From Bacillota bacterium (GTDB lineage: Bacteria; Bacillota; Clostridia; Lachnospirales; Lachnospiraceae): DNA of 64,000 bases. Location: the NCBI GenBank assembly GCA_023442465.1, contig JAEZZQ010000030.1, positions 376,240-440,239 of the forward strand, written 5' to 3'. Of this stretch, positions 23,090-32,277 are shown one piece after another. The position numbers were made by a program, and so were the translations under genes. The notes beneath the pieces were generated by a model. That model was given only the letters and a program-made list of their open reading frames with translations, had not been told where the DNA came from and searched no databases. The stretch's first letter is position 1. Every line of letters begins with the position of its first letter.

Positions 23090-23815
23090 ATGACAACCTT
23101 TGAAATAACAAATCTCGTGAAAAACTTTGGAAAGTTCACTGCTTTGGACGGTGTGAACATGTCCGCGAAGCCGGGAGAGGTTCACGCTTTTCTGGGTCCC
23201 AACGGCTCCGGAAAAACGACAACGATCCGCTGTCTGCTTGCGATTCTCAAGGCAACATCGGGAACGGTAACGCTGTTCGGGCAGGACGCGTGGAAAAATG
23301 CAGTGGAGTTACATAAGAAAATTGCCTTTGTGCCCGGAGATGTGAACCTCTGGCCGAACTTAACAGGCGGCGAGGTGATAGATTTGTTCTTGTCGATGCG
23401 CCGGGCGGGACAGCCGGATAAAGTACGGTTAGAGCGCCTCAAGGAGCAGTTCGAATTGGATCCCGGCAAAAAATGCCGTACCTATTCCAAGGGTAACCGC
23501 CAGAAGGTAGCTCTTATCGCGGCCCTCGCCTCCGATGCGGAGCTGTTTGTTCTCGATGAGCCCACCAGCGGCTTGGACCCCCTTATGGAAAAGGTGTTTC
23601 AAGACTGTATAGGTGAACTCAAGAAGGAGGGAAGGACGGTTCTGCTGTCCAGCCATATTATGAGCGAGGTCGAGAAGCTGGCGGATACGGTCAGCATTAT
23701 CCGCGAAGGGAGAATCGTGGCAGGAGGCTCTATGTCTCAGATTGCAAAAAAAGCAGGAGGAAAGACGCTGGAGGAATTCTTTCTCAGTGAATACGAAGGG
23801 GGGAGAGGGCTATGA
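23090..23815 (+). CDS. ABC transporter ATP-binding protein (ABC-2 exporter)
   Basis: 241 residues. Walker A GPNGSGKT (near 37-44), a signature of the variant form YSKGNRQKV (about 126-134), Walker B LFVLDEPTSGLDP, and the switch His in SSHIMSEVE. A GGGAGGG site precedes the ATG. Its stop overlaps the next start by 4 bp (ATGA), so it is coupled to the permease. It would power export of an unknown substrate; the closest familiar pattern is the drug/polyketide exporter group. Confidence 0.92.
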   Translation: MTTFEITNLVKNFGKFTALDGVNMSAKPGEVHAFLGPNGSGKTTTIRCLLAILKATSGTVTLFGQDAWKNAVELHKKIAFVPGDVNLWPNLTGGEVIDLFLSMRRAGQPDKVRLERLKEQFELDPGKKCRTYSKGNRQKVALIAALASDAELFVLDEPTSGLDPLMEKVFQDCIGELKKEGRTVLLSSHIMSEVEKLADTVSIIREGRIVAGGSMSQIAKKAGGKTLEEFFLSEYEGGRGL

Positions 23816-25401
23816 GGTCTATTTACGGCTTCGGACGATACTTTCGCTTCCTCCTTCGAAGAGAACGGGCGATGAGTGCGGTATGGATCGTCTGCGTGGC
23901 GGGATCCGCTCTTTTGTTCGCCGGAATGTATCCTGGGCTGTTTCCCGACAAGGAGTCCATGCTTACGATGGCGACCACAATGAACACTCCTGCTATGGTA
24001 GCGCTGATGGGGCCCGTTTACGGTCTGGAATCCATGACGACGGCTATCATTATGGCGCAGGAATGTTTGATATGGTTTGTGCTGGCGGTAGCAATTATGA
24101 ATATTTTCTTCGTGAATAGGCACACCCGGATGGATGAGGAGCTGGGACGGCACGAGATGCTTCGCGCGCTGCCCGTAGGACGGTTGACGGGGGCGGTGAC
24201 AACTCTGTTCGGTGCGTTTGTTTTGAACGCCGTCATTTCCATAATAACGGCGCTTGGGTTCATGCTGTTACATATTGAGGGCGTTACGGCAACCGGTGCA
24301 TTTTCCTATTCCTTGTCTATGGGTGCGCAGGGATTTCTCTTTGCCGCGCTTACCTTGCTTGCGGCGCAGATGTTCTCCACTTCGCGCGGGGTAATGGGCA
24401 GTGCATTCGCACTTCTCGGTCTCTTCTATACTATGAGAATGTCCGGGGATATGGCAGACAGTGCTTTAAGCGTAATTTCTCCTTTGGGGCTGGGACTTCG
24501 TGTATACGCCTTTTATGAAGATAATTTCGTACCTATCCTGATATTGTTTCTGGAAGCAGTTGTCATCGGCGCAGCAGCGCTTCTTATCTGTGCCGGCAGA
24601 GACCTTGGTGAGGGGATTTTGCCTGCCCGTAAAGGGAGAGAGCATGCTTCCTGCTTTCTGCGCGGTGAGCTGGGGCTGGCATGGAGACTCTCCAGAGGAA
24701 CGATATTCGCATGGGGGCTTGGCTTGTTTGCCCTTGGGGCCTCTTACGGCTCGGTGCTGGGGCAGATCGACGCCTTTGTAAATGACAACGAAATGATCCA
24801 GAAGATACTTAACACGGTAGGCAGCTACGACATCACGAACAATTATATTGTGCTGATACTGGCTATCGGAGCCATTCTTTCATCCGTTCCCGTAATGATT
24901 CTGGCGGGCAGGATTCATGCCGAGGAAAAGCACGGGCGGTTAGAGCAGCTCTTTGCTAAATCTGTTCCCCGAATGAAAATGTTTCTCGCTTATATCGCAC
25001 TTGCGCTTACAGAAAGTTTTCTAAGCCTTTTTTTGCTGACTCTGGGCCTTTTTACGGCGGCATGGAGTACGGGGGCGGTGGAATTAGGCACGCTCTTAAA
25101 GGCGGCATTTGCATATCTGCCTGCGTTATGGGTAATGCTTAGCTTGAACGTGCTGCTGGTGGGAGTTTTTCCCAGGCTGACCGCACTGGTATGGGCAGTA
25201 TTTTCCTATTCCTTCCTTATGATGTATTTCGGAAGGCTGTTCGATTTGCCTGAATGGTTGCATAAGCTTTCTCCCTTCGGAAATGTTCCTCAGCTTCCGG
25301 TTCAGGAATTCCGGCTGGAGCCGTTAATCGTAATGTCCGTTTTTTCGTTGATTTTGGGAGCGATTGGCGTTGTGCGGTACGGACACAGAGACATTGGATA
25401 A
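23812..25401 (+). CDS. ABC-2 type export permease (12-helix)
   Basis: 529 residues made of two six-helix halves, each with the ABC-2 pattern (first half RHTRMDEELGRHEMLRALPVGR, second half HAEEKHGRLEQLFAKSVPR). This internal duplication is typical of permeases annotated as exporters of polyketide-type antibiotics. With the ATPase encoded just upstream it forms a complete exporter in the cytoplasmic membrane. No TetR regulator is next to it. The substrate cannot be read from sequence. Confidence 0.85.
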   Translation: MRSIYGFGRYFRFLLRRERAMSAVWIVCVAGSALLFAGMYPGLFPDKESMLTMATTMNTPAMVALMGPVYGLESMTTAIIMAQECLIWFVLAVAIMNIFFVNRHTRMDEELGRHEMLRALPVGRLTGAVTTLFGAFVLNAVISIITALGFMLLHIEGVTATGAFSYSLSMGAQGFLFAALTLLAAQMFSTSRGVMGSAFALLGLFYTMRMSGDMADSALSVISPLGLGLRVYAFYEDNFVPILILFLEAVVIGAAALLICAGRDLGEGILPARKGREHASCFLRGELGLAWRLSRGTIFAWGLGLFALGASYGSVLGQIDAFVNDNEMIQKILNTVGSYDITNNYIVLILAIGAILSSVPVMILAGRIHAEEKHGRLEQLFAKSVPRMKMFLAYIALALTESFLSLFLLTLGLFTAAWSTGAVELGTLLKAAFAYLPALWVMLSLNVLLVGVFPRLTALVWAVFSYSFLMMYFGRLFDLPEWLHKLSPFGNVPQLPVQEFRLEPLIVMSVFSLILGAIGVVRYGHRDIG

Positions 25402-25431
25402 AAACTCATAAAAATATCATATTTCTTATCG

Positions 25432-25491
25432 TTGCAAAATGAAAAACCCTATGATATAATAGGAACGCTGGTAATGATAAAAAATTAACAA
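25432..25491 (+). promoter_or_regulatory. Butyrate operon promoter with Rex-like operator
   Basis: Promoter TTGCAA (25432-25437), 17 bp, extended -10 TGATATAAT (TATAAT at 25455-25460). Right after the predicted start lies ATGATAA-AAAA-TTAACAA (25474-25491), matching 12 of 14 fixed positions of the clostridial Rex operator TTGTTAA-N4-TTAACAA. The leader also holds a small TCTGC-TTCG-GCAGA hairpin (25511-25524). Confidence 0.65.
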
Positions 25492-25551
25492 TCATTGCAA
25501 TCAACACTCATTCTGCTTCGGCAGACACATTATTGTATGGAGGAAGAAACA

Positions 25552-26733
25552 ATGGGAAAAAAGGTAGTTTTAGCAGGCGCTTGCCGTACAGCTATAGGAA
25601 CTATGGGCGGAAGTCTCAGTACAACACCGGCAGCAGAGCTTGGTGCAATTGTAATTAAAGAAGCTTTAAACAGAGCAGGCGTTGCTCCGGAAGCAGTTGA
25701 TCAGGTATATATGGGATGCGTTATTCAGGCAGGTCTTGGACAGAACGTAGCTCGTCAGGCAACTATCAAAGCAGGATTGCCGGTAGAGGTTCCCGCGGTA
25801 ACCATTAACGTAGTATGCGGTTCAGGACTTAACTGTGTCAATATGGCGGCACAGATGATCATGGCAGGAGATGCGGACATCGTTGTTGCAGGCGGTATGG
25901 AAAACATGTCTATGGCTCCCTATGCACTTCCTCAGGCGCGTTTCGGATATAGAATGAACAATGGAACTTTAGTGGACACTATGGTAAATGACGCTCTTTG
26001 GGATGCGTTCAACAGCTACCATATGATTCAGACAGCAGACAATGTTTGCGCAGAATGGGGACTCACGAGAGAAGAACTGGATGAGTTTGCATTAAAGAGT
26101 CAGCAGAAAGCGGAAGCAGCTCAGGCAGCAGGCGCATTCGATAAAGAAATCGTACCTGTTATGATAAAGAAGAAAAAAGAAATGGTTGAATTCAAAGTAG
26201 ATGAGGGCCCCCGTGCAGGATCTACAATAGATGCTCTTGCAAAGCTTCGCAGTATCAATAAGGATGGCTTTGTAACGGCAGGAAACGCTTCCGGAATCAA
26301 TGACGGCGCAGCAGCAGTCGTCGTTATGAGCGAAGAAAAAGCGAAAGAATTAGGCGTTAAGCCCATGGCTACCTTCGTAGCAGGCGCTCTTGCAGGCGTA
26401 AGGCCTGAGGTTATGGGAATCGGCCCCGTTGCCGCAACCCAGAAAGTCATGGAAAAAACCGGCCTGAAGATTGAAGATTTCGATATTATCGAAGCAAACG
26501 AGGCTTTTGCCGCACAGTCCGTAGCGGTAGGAAGAGACTTAGGCATCGATGTGGATAAGCAGCTCAACCCTAACGGCGGAGCTATCGCATTGGGACACCC
26601 GGTAGGAGCTTCAGGCTGCCGTATCTTAGTTACTCTGCTTCATGAAATGGAAGCGAAGAATGCGAAAACCGGTCTTGCTACACTTTGCATCGGCGGCGGC
26701 ATGGGCTGTGCTACTGTTGTAACGAGAGAGTAA
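25552..26733 (+). CDS. thl: Acetyl-CoA acetyltransferase (thiolase)
   Basis: 393 residues from the ATG at 25552, chosen for its GGAGGAAGAAACA site; an upstream in-frame start at 25495 overlaps the leader. It condenses two acetyl-CoA into acetoacetyl-CoA, the first step of butyrate synthesis. The nucleophile Cys89 (VVCGSG), His349 (ALGHPVGASG) and Cys379 (CIGGGMG) are all present. It heads a six-gene operon in the order thl-crt-hbd-bcd-etfB-etfA. Confidence 0.96.
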   Translation: MGKKVVLAGACRTAIGTMGGSLSTTPAAELGAIVIKEALNRAGVAPEAVDQVYMGCVIQAGLGQNVARQATIKAGLPVEVPAVTINVVCGSGLNCVNMAAQMIMAGDADIVVAGGMENMSMAPYALPQARFGYRMNNGTLVDTMVNDALWDAFNSYHMIQTADNVCAEWGLTREELDEFALKSQQKAEAAQAAGAFDKEIVPVMIKKKKEMVEFKVDEGPRAGSTIDALAKLRSINKDGFVTAGNASGINDGAAAVVVMSEEKAKELGVKPMATFVAGALAGVRPEVMGIGPVAATQKVMEKTGLKIEDFDIIEANEAFAAQSVAVGRDLGIDVDKQLNPNGGAIALGHPVGASGCRILVTLLHEMEAKNAKTGLATLCIGGGMGCATVVTRE

Positions 26734-26753
26734 GATTTAATAGTTAAAAATAA

Positions 26754-26802
26754 GATAAGCAGGCTAATCGAGATGTCCCAGACAATCTCCGGTCTGCTTA
26801 TC
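26754..26802 (+). repeat. Intercistronic hairpin between thl and crt
   Basis: GATAAGCAG (26754-26762) pairs with CTGCTTATC (26794-26802). No T tract, so more likely an mRNA processing or stability element than a full terminator. Confidence 0.6.
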
Positions 26803-26924
26803 GGACTGTATTCGGATGAAAAACAGGCGATCTGCGAAGCGGCAGGAGGAAAGTGCCTAATGCCAGGCTGCAGATGACCTCTTTAATAAAAAACCTAATA
26901 ATGAGAAGAAAAGGAGTAATGAAG

Positions 26925-27701
26925 ATGGAATTTATCGTATATGAACAAAAAGATGCCGTTGGTATTGTTACCATCAGCCGTGAAAAGGCTTTGAACGCAT
27001 TAAACAGCACCGTTCTTGAAGAACTGGACAAAACCTTGGACGCTGTTAATTTGGACGAAGTAAGATGCCTTATTTTGACAGGCGCAGGACAGAAGTCTTT
27101 TGTAGCCGGTGCGGATATCGGAGAGATGAGCTCCCTTACAAAAGCAGAGGGCGAAGCCTTTGGCAAAAAAGGAAATGACGTATTCCGCAAGCTGGAGACC
27201 TTCCCTATTCCTGTCATTGCAGCGATTAACGGATTTGCGCTGGGCGGAGGATGTGAGATTTCCATGAGCTGCGATATTAGAATCTGTTCTGACAACGCAG
27301 TGTTCGGACAGCCGGAGGTAGGCCTTGGAATCACACCGGGCTTTGGCGGAACACAGAGACTTGCCCGTTTGGTAGGCGCAGGCATGGCGAAGCAGATGAT
27401 ATACACCGCAAGAAATATCAAAGCGGATGAAGCACTCCGAATCGGTCTTGTAAATGCTGTTTACACTCAGGAAGAATTGATGCCGGCAGCAGAAAAAATG
27501 GCGGCAGGAATTGCGAAGAATGCTCCGATAGCTGTTCGTAACTGCAAAAAAGCAATTAACGACGGTCTGGATGCAGATATGGATGAAGCAATCGTAATCG
27601 AAGAGAAGTTATTTGGTGACTGCTTCGAATCCTATGATCAGAAGGAAGGAATGACAGCTTTCTTAGAGAAGAGAAAAGTAGAGCAGTTCCTTAACAAGTA
27701 A
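26925..27701 (+). CDS. crt: 3-hydroxybutyryl-CoA dehydratase (crotonase)
   Basis: 258 residues. The ATG at 26925 is preferred over 26919 and 26853 because AAAGGAG lies 8 bases upstream of it. It dehydrates 3-hydroxybutyryl-CoA to crotonyl-CoA. The enoyl-CoA hydratase fold shows the oxyanion loops (SFVAGADIGEM, ALGGGCE) and the two catalytic glutamates Glu111 and Glu131 (QPEVGLGITPGFGG). Second gene of the butyrate operon. Confidence 0.95.
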   Translation: MEFIVYEQKDAVGIVTISREKALNALNSTVLEELDKTLDAVNLDEVRCLILTGAGQKSFVAGADIGEMSSLTKAEGEAFGKKGNDVFRKLETFPIPVIAAINGFALGGGCEISMSCDIRICSDNAVFGQPEVGLGITPGFGGTQRLARLVGAGMAKQMIYTARNIKADEALRIGLVNAVYTQEELMPAAEKMAAGIAKNAPIAVRNCKKAINDGLDADMDEAIVIEEKLFGDCFESYDQKEGMTAFLEKRKVEQFLNK

Positions 27702-27911
27702 AATGTCGCGAGGTAAACCAAGCGGTATTTATCTTGGGTATTTGCCCTCATGGGCAGTTACCGGATGGACATGCAAGCAAGCCCGTTCGGCGCATTGCCT
27801 TTGTGAGAATAATGAGGCATAGCAGTAACTTAATTAGGTATTGATGGACTTCCGCATAGCTAAGGCGGCAGCTCACATAAATCATATAAATACAAATCAG
27901 GAGGAAATAAG
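27702..27911 (+). other. Structured 210-nt spacer between crt and hbd
   Basis: No open frame. Several hairpins follow each other: GGTA..TGCCC-TCAT-GGGCA..TACC (27737-27762), GCAA..TTGC around CCGTTCGG (about 27772-27798), TGCCT/AGGCA (about 27797-27819), and CCGC/GCGG (about 27862-27877). The spacer is unusually long for this operon. Possibly an RNA processing or stability region; no known riboswitch pattern recognised. Confidence 0.4.
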
Positions 27912-28751
27912 ATGAAAGTAGGTATTATTGGTGCCGGTACAATGGGCGCAGGTATTGCACAGGCTTTTGCCCAGACAGAAGGATATGAAGTATTTCTTTG
28001 TGATATCAACGAAGAATTCGCGGCAAACGGCAAGAACAGAATTGCAAAAGGTTTTGCGAAACGTGTTGAAAAAGGTAAAATGGAACAGGCTGCAGCGGAT
28101 GCTATTCTCGCTAAGATCACAACAGGCGTGAAAACGATTTGTACGGATTGCGATTTAGTAGTAGAAGCAGCTTTAGAAGTTATGGATATTAAGAGACAGA
28201 CATTTAAGGAGCTTCAGGATATTTGCAAAAAGGATTGTATTTTTGCAACCAATACCTCCTCTCTTTCCATCACGGAAATCGGCGCAGGACTGGACAGACC
28301 GGTTATCGGTATGCACTTCTTCAATCCGGCTCCTGTTATGAAGCTGGTAGAAGTAATCGCAGGCCTTAACACACCCGACGAAGTAGTTGATAAGATCAAA
28401 GCGATTTCCGAAGAAATCGGCAAGACTCCGGTACAGGTAAATGAGGCGGCAGGCTTTGTTGTAAACAGAATCCTTATCCCGATGATCAACGAAGCGATTG
28501 GTATCTATGCAGAAGGTGTTGCCAGCGTAGAAGGTATCGACAATGCGATGAAACTGGGCGCAAACCATCCTATGGGACCTTTGGCTCTCGGAGATTTGGT
28601 TGGTCTTGACATCGTGCTCGCTATCATGGAAGTTCTTCAGAACGAAACCGGTGATTCCAAATACCGTCCTCATCCGCTTCTCAAGAAAATGGTTCGCGGC
28701 GGACAGCTCGGTATGAAGACCGGAAAAGGCTTCTATGATTATTCTAAATAA
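27912..28751 (+). CDS. hbd: 3-hydroxybutyryl-CoA dehydrogenase
   Basis: 279 residues with AGGAGGAAATAAG upstream. It reduces acetoacetyl-CoA to 3-hydroxybutyryl-CoA. The N-terminal Rossmann fold has GAGTMGAGIAQ (7-17). The catalytic His135 lies in GMHFFNPAP. The C-terminal dimer domain contains NHPMGPLALGDLVGLD. The length is typical of the clostridial enzyme. Confidence 0.96.
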   Translation: MKVGIIGAGTMGAGIAQAFAQTEGYEVFLCDINEEFAANGKNRIAKGFAKRVEKGKMEQAAADAILAKITTGVKTICTDCDLVVEAALEVMDIKRQTFKELQDICKKDCIFATNTSSLSITEIGAGLDRPVIGMHFFNPAPVMKLVEVIAGLNTPDEVVDKIKAISEEIGKTPVQVNEAAGFVVNRILIPMINEAIGIYAEGVASVEGIDNAMKLGANHPMGPLALGDLVGLDIVLAIMEVLQNETGDSKYRPHPLLKKMVRGGQLGMKTGKGFYDYSK

Positions 28752-28761
28752 AAAACAGGTG

Positions 28762-28808
28762 TTATGAAATCACTCTGTGAGATTACATTGTGATTAATCA
28801 TTTCATAA
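28762..28808 (+). repeat. Intercistronic hairpin between hbd and bcd
   Basis: TTATGAAAT (28762-28770) pairs with ATTTCATAA (28800-28808), extended by AATCAC (28768-28773) with GTGATT (28790-28795). No T tract directly after the stem. Confidence 0.55.
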
Positions 28809-28848
28809 TAAAATTTTTTGATTAAAACTTTATGGAGGAAATAAAAAC

Positions 28849-30003
28849 ATGGATTTTATGTTAAGTAAACAACATGAAATGGCAAGAGCTCTTTTCAAAG
28901 AATTCGCTGAAACAGAAGTTAAGCCGTTAGCACAAGAAGTAGATGAGACAGAAACGTTTCCCAGAGAAACCGTTGAGAAAATGGCAAAAGCAGGCTTTCT
29001 CGGTATTCCGATACCGAAGGAGTACGGCGGTCAGGGCTGCGATATATTGACATATGCGATGTGTGTAGAAGAACTTTCCAAGGTTTGCGGTACTACAGGA
29101 GTTATTGTTTCCGCACATACCTCTCTTTGCTGCGATCCTATCCTGACATATGGTACGGAAGAGCAGAAGCAGAAATATCTGCCGGCTCTTGCAAAAGGCG
29201 AGAAATTAGGCGCTTTCGGTCTGACCGAGCCCGGTGCCGGTACCGATGCACAGGGACAGCAGACAAAGGCTGTTCTCGACGGCGACGAGTGGGTGCTTAA
29301 CGGCTCCAAGATTTTCATCACCAACGGTAAGGAAGCCGATATTTATATTATCATTGCAGTAACAGGCGTTTCCACCGATGCAAAAGGCAGAAGTAAGAAA
29401 ATTATTTCCGCTTTCATCGTAGAAAAAGGAACTCCCGGCTTCTCCTTCGGTACGAAGGAAAAGAAAATGGGTATCCGCGGCTCATCTACTTATGAATTGA
29501 TTTTTACGGATTGCAGAATTCCTAAGGCAAATCTGTTAGGCGCAGAAGGAAAGGGCTTCGGTATCGCTATGCACACGCTGGACGGCGGACGTATCGGTAT
29601 TGCCGCTCAGGCACTAGGCCTTGCAGAAGGTGCTTTGGAAAGAACGATCGAGTATGTAAAGGAAAGAAAGCAGTTCGGCAGATCGATTGCTGCTTTCCAG
29701 AACACGCAGTTCCAGCTTGCTGATATGGATACGAAGACAGAAGCTGCTCAATTGCTCGTTTACAAGGCTGCGAAAGCAAAAGAGACCCAGAAAAATTATT
29801 CGGTAGAAGCAGCAAGGGCGAAATTGTACGCAGCAGAAGTTGCTATGGAAGTTACGACCAAGGCTGTACAGCTTCACGGCGGTTACGGCTACACGAGAGA
29901 ATATGACGTAGAGCGTATGATGCGTGATGCCAAGATTACCGAGATTTACGAAGGAACCTCCGAAGTTCAGAGAATGGTAATTTCCGGCGCAATACTGAAA
30001 TAG
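28849..30003 (+). CDS. bcd: Butyryl-CoA dehydrogenase
   Basis: 384 residues with TGGAGGAAAT upstream. Acyl-CoA dehydrogenase fold: FAD/substrate motifs FGLTEPGAGTDA and FITNGKEADIYI, and the catalytic base Glu368 in IYEGTSEVQR. Together with EtfAB, encoded next, it reduces crotonyl-CoA to butyryl-CoA and, in clostridia, bifurcates electrons to ferredoxin. Operon position and length fit the butyrate enzyme. Confidence 0.95.
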   Translation: MDFMLSKQHEMARALFKEFAETEVKPLAQEVDETETFPRETVEKMAKAGFLGIPIPKEYGGQGCDILTYAMCVEELSKVCGTTGVIVSAHTSLCCDPILTYGTEEQKQKYLPALAKGEKLGAFGLTEPGAGTDAQGQQTKAVLDGDEWVLNGSKIFITNGKEADIYIIIAVTGVSTDAKGRSKKIISAFIVEKGTPGFSFGTKEKKMGIRGSSTYELIFTDCRIPKANLLGAEGKGFGIAMHTLDGGRIGIAAQALGLAEGALERTIEYVKERKQFGRSIAAFQNTQFQLADMDTKTEAAQLLVYKAAKAKETQKNYSVEAARAKLYAAEVAMEVTTKAVQLHGGYGYTREYDVERMMRDAKITEIYEGTSEVQRMVISGAILK

Positions 30004-30010
30004 TAATGAC

Positions 30011-30049
30011 ATGAGTGTATTGTACTCATTAAGAGTGTTATATACTCTT
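30011..30049 (+). repeat. Two small hairpins between bcd and etfB
   Basis: ATGAGT/ACTCAT (30011-30016, 30024-30029) and AAGAGT/ACTCTT (30031-30036, 30044-30049), each with a seven-base loop. The two units look like diverged copies of each other. Confidence 0.55.
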
Positions 30050-30092
30050 TAAGCAAATGAAAATGAATGAAAACATAAGGAGTGGAAATACA

Positions 30093-30875
30093 ATGAAAAT
30101 TGTTGTTTGTATTAAACAGGTACCCGATACAAAGGGCGGCGTTAAATTCAATCCCGATGGAACGCTGGACAGAGGTGCTATGCTTACTATCATGAATCCC
30201 GATGATAAAGCAGGACTTGAAGCAGCTCTTAGATTAAAGGATCAGTATGGCGCGGAAGTAACTGCGATTACCATGGGCCTTCCCAAGGCGGAAGAAGTAC
30301 TTCGCGAAGCGATGGCTATGGGCGCGGATAAAGGCGTTCTTGTAACGGATAGAGTTCTCGGCGGCGCGGACACATGGGCGACCTCTCAGACACTTGCAGG
30401 AGCAATCCGCAATTTGGAATATGATTTGATTATTACCGGCCGTCAGGCGATTGACGGAGATACCGCACAGGTTGGACCGCAGATTTCCGAGCACTTGGGA
30501 ATCCCGGTAATTTCTTATGCACAGGATATTAAGATCGAAGGCGACAGCGTAGTAGTAGAGCGTCAGTACGATGACAGATATCACGTATTAAAGGCTAAAA
30601 TGCCTTGCCTGATCACAGCTCTTGCTGAACTGAATGAAGCTCGTTACATGACTCCGGGCGGAATCTTCGACGCATATAATGAGGAGATAACCGTATGGGG
30701 AAGAAATGATTTGGTGGATGTAGAGGATTCCAACCTCGGACTTAAGGGTTCACCCACACAGATCGCCAGAGCATCTGACAGAGTGAGAAAGGGTGTGGGA
30801 GCGAAGGTTGCTCTCGATCCTACGGAATCCGTAGACTACATTATGGAAAGATTAAAAGAGAAACACATCATTTAA
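30093..30875 (+). CDS. etfB: Electron transfer flavoprotein beta subunit
   Basis: 260 residues from the ATG at 30093, which has ATAAGGAGTGG upstream; the in-frame ATG at 30057 has none. MKIVVCIKQVPDT and the segment GRQAIDGDTAQVGPQISEHLG are the EtfB signature. It pairs with EtfA and Bcd for flavin-based electron bifurcation. It follows bcd by 89 bp containing two small hairpins. Confidence 0.95.
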   Translation: MKIVVCIKQVPDTKGGVKFNPDGTLDRGAMLTIMNPDDKAGLEAALRLKDQYGAEVTAITMGLPKAEEVLREAMAMGADKGVLVTDRVLGGADTWATSQTLAGAIRNLEYDLIITGRQAIDGDTAQVGPQISEHLGIPVISYAQDIKIEGDSVVVERQYDDRYHVLKAKMPCLITALAELNEARYMTPGGIFDAYNEEITVWGRNDLVDVEDSNLGLKGSPTQIARASDRVRKGVGAKVALDPTESVDYIMERLKEKHII

Positions 30876-30905
30876 TAAATCAAAGGAAAAGCGTGGTGAA
30901 TAAGA

Positions 30906-31952
30906 ATGAATATAGCAGAATATAAAGGAGTATTTGTCTTTGCACAGCAGGTAGATAACGAGCTTAGCGGTATCGCTTTGGAACTGGTAGGCAAGGGTAA
31001 AGAGCTTGCAAAAGATTTAGGAACTGAAGTTACGGCTGTTTTGGTAGGAAGCGGTGTGAAAGCGCTTGCGGACGAACTTGCAGCTTACGGCGCGGATAAG
31101 GTTATTCTTGTGGATGATCCCGAGCTTAAAGAATACAGAACAGAGCCTTACACACATGCACTGGCTTCTGTTATCGAGAAATATAAACCGGAAATTTTCT
31201 TAGTTGGCGCTACCGCTATCGGACGCGATCTCGGTCCCCGCGTGTCCGCAAGAGTGCATACCGGACTTACGGCAGACTGTACAAGACTTGAAATCGGCGA
31301 TTTCCCGATTAACCCTATCCCGGGAAGAGAGCAGTTGCACAACCAGCTTCTCATGACACGTCCTGCATTCGGCGGAAATACTATCGCTACGATCGCATGT
31401 CCGGAATTCCGTCCTCAGATGGCAACGGTTCGTCCCGGCGTTATGCAGAAGGCTCGTAAGGATGAGAATGCGAAAGCCGTTATTGATGAGTTCAATCCTG
31501 GCTTTACACCTAACAATAACTACGTTGAAATTCTCGATATAGTAAAAGCTGTTGCTGAGACGGAAGACATCATGGATGCGAAGATTCTCGTTTCCGGCGG
31601 CCGCGGTGTTTGCAGCGCAGAGAATTTCAAAATGCTGGAAGACCTCGCAGATGTGCTGGGTGCTACAGTAAGCTGCTCCCGTGCGGCTGTTGATTCCGGA
31701 TGGAAGCCGAAAGATCTGCAGGTAGGCCAGACCGGTAAGACCGTTCGCCCTAATCTGTACTTCGCAATCGGTATTTCCGGAGCAATTCAGCATTTGGCAG
31801 GTATGGAAGAATCCGATGTCATCATCGCTATCAACAAAGATGAGACAGCTCCTATCTTCGATGTAGCTGACTATGGTATTGTCGGAGACTTGAACAAAAT
31901 CGTTCCTGCACTTACGGAGAGATTGAGAGCAGAGCTCGCTACCAATAAATAA
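30906..31952 (+). CDS. etfA: Electron transfer flavoprotein alpha subunit
   Basis: 348 residues with AAGCGTGGTGAATAAG upstream. The N-terminal domain (1-205) matches the beta-subunit fold. The C-terminal FAD domain shows VSGGRGVCS, SRAAVDSGW and the signature GQTGKTVRPNLYFAIGISG. It is the last gene of the butyrate operon and is followed by a strong terminator. Confidence 0.95.
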   Translation: MNIAEYKGVFVFAQQVDNELSGIALELVGKGKELAKDLGTEVTAVLVGSGVKALADELAAYGADKVILVDDPELKEYRTEPYTHALASVIEKYKPEIFLVGATAIGRDLGPRVSARVHTGLTADCTRLEIGDFPINPIPGREQLHNQLLMTRPAFGGNTIATIACPEFRPQMATVRPGVMQKARKDENAKAVIDEFNPGFTPNNNYVEILDIVKAVAETEDIMDAKILVSGGRGVCSAENFKMLEDLADVLGATVSCSRAAVDSGWKPKDLQVGQTGKTVRPNLYFAIGISGAIQHLAGMEESDVIIAINKDETAPIFDVADYGIVGDLNKIVPALTERLRAELATNK

Positions 31953-32007
31953 TTGCAGTAAAGATGACAAAATAGTAATAATATAATACAGTGATGAAAT
32001 AATAACG

Positions 32008-32053
32008 AAAGCCGATGCAGTGCCATATGATGGATGCTGCATCGGCTTTTGTA
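32008..32053 (+). terminator. Terminator of butyrate operon
   Basis: AAAGCCGATGCAG (32008-32020) pairs with CTGCATCGGCTTT (32037-32049), a perfect 13-bp stem with a trailing T run. From here to 32277 the purine-rich DNA holds no recognisable gene. Confidence 0.9.
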
Positions 32054-32277
32054 ATGTGGGGATAGCTTTTCTTTGGTATATTCCTTTGACTTGCTTATTA
32101 TATTTATAGTGTGCCGGGACTCTGCTGTGAGGAAGAAGTAATAGTGAATAATCTACCGCGAAGAAGGTATAGAAAAGAAGTTAAAGAGAAGAGAGCAAAG
32201 AGAAGAACATAAATAGAAAAATAATTATGAAGGATTTAATGCAAAAATTTCTTTAATATAGTAGAGAAGGTATGGAA

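Noticed and set aside
27702..27911. Known riboswitch in the crt-hbd spacer
   Set aside because: I could not match TPP, cobalamin, SAM, glycine or other familiar consensus blocks; described only as structured.
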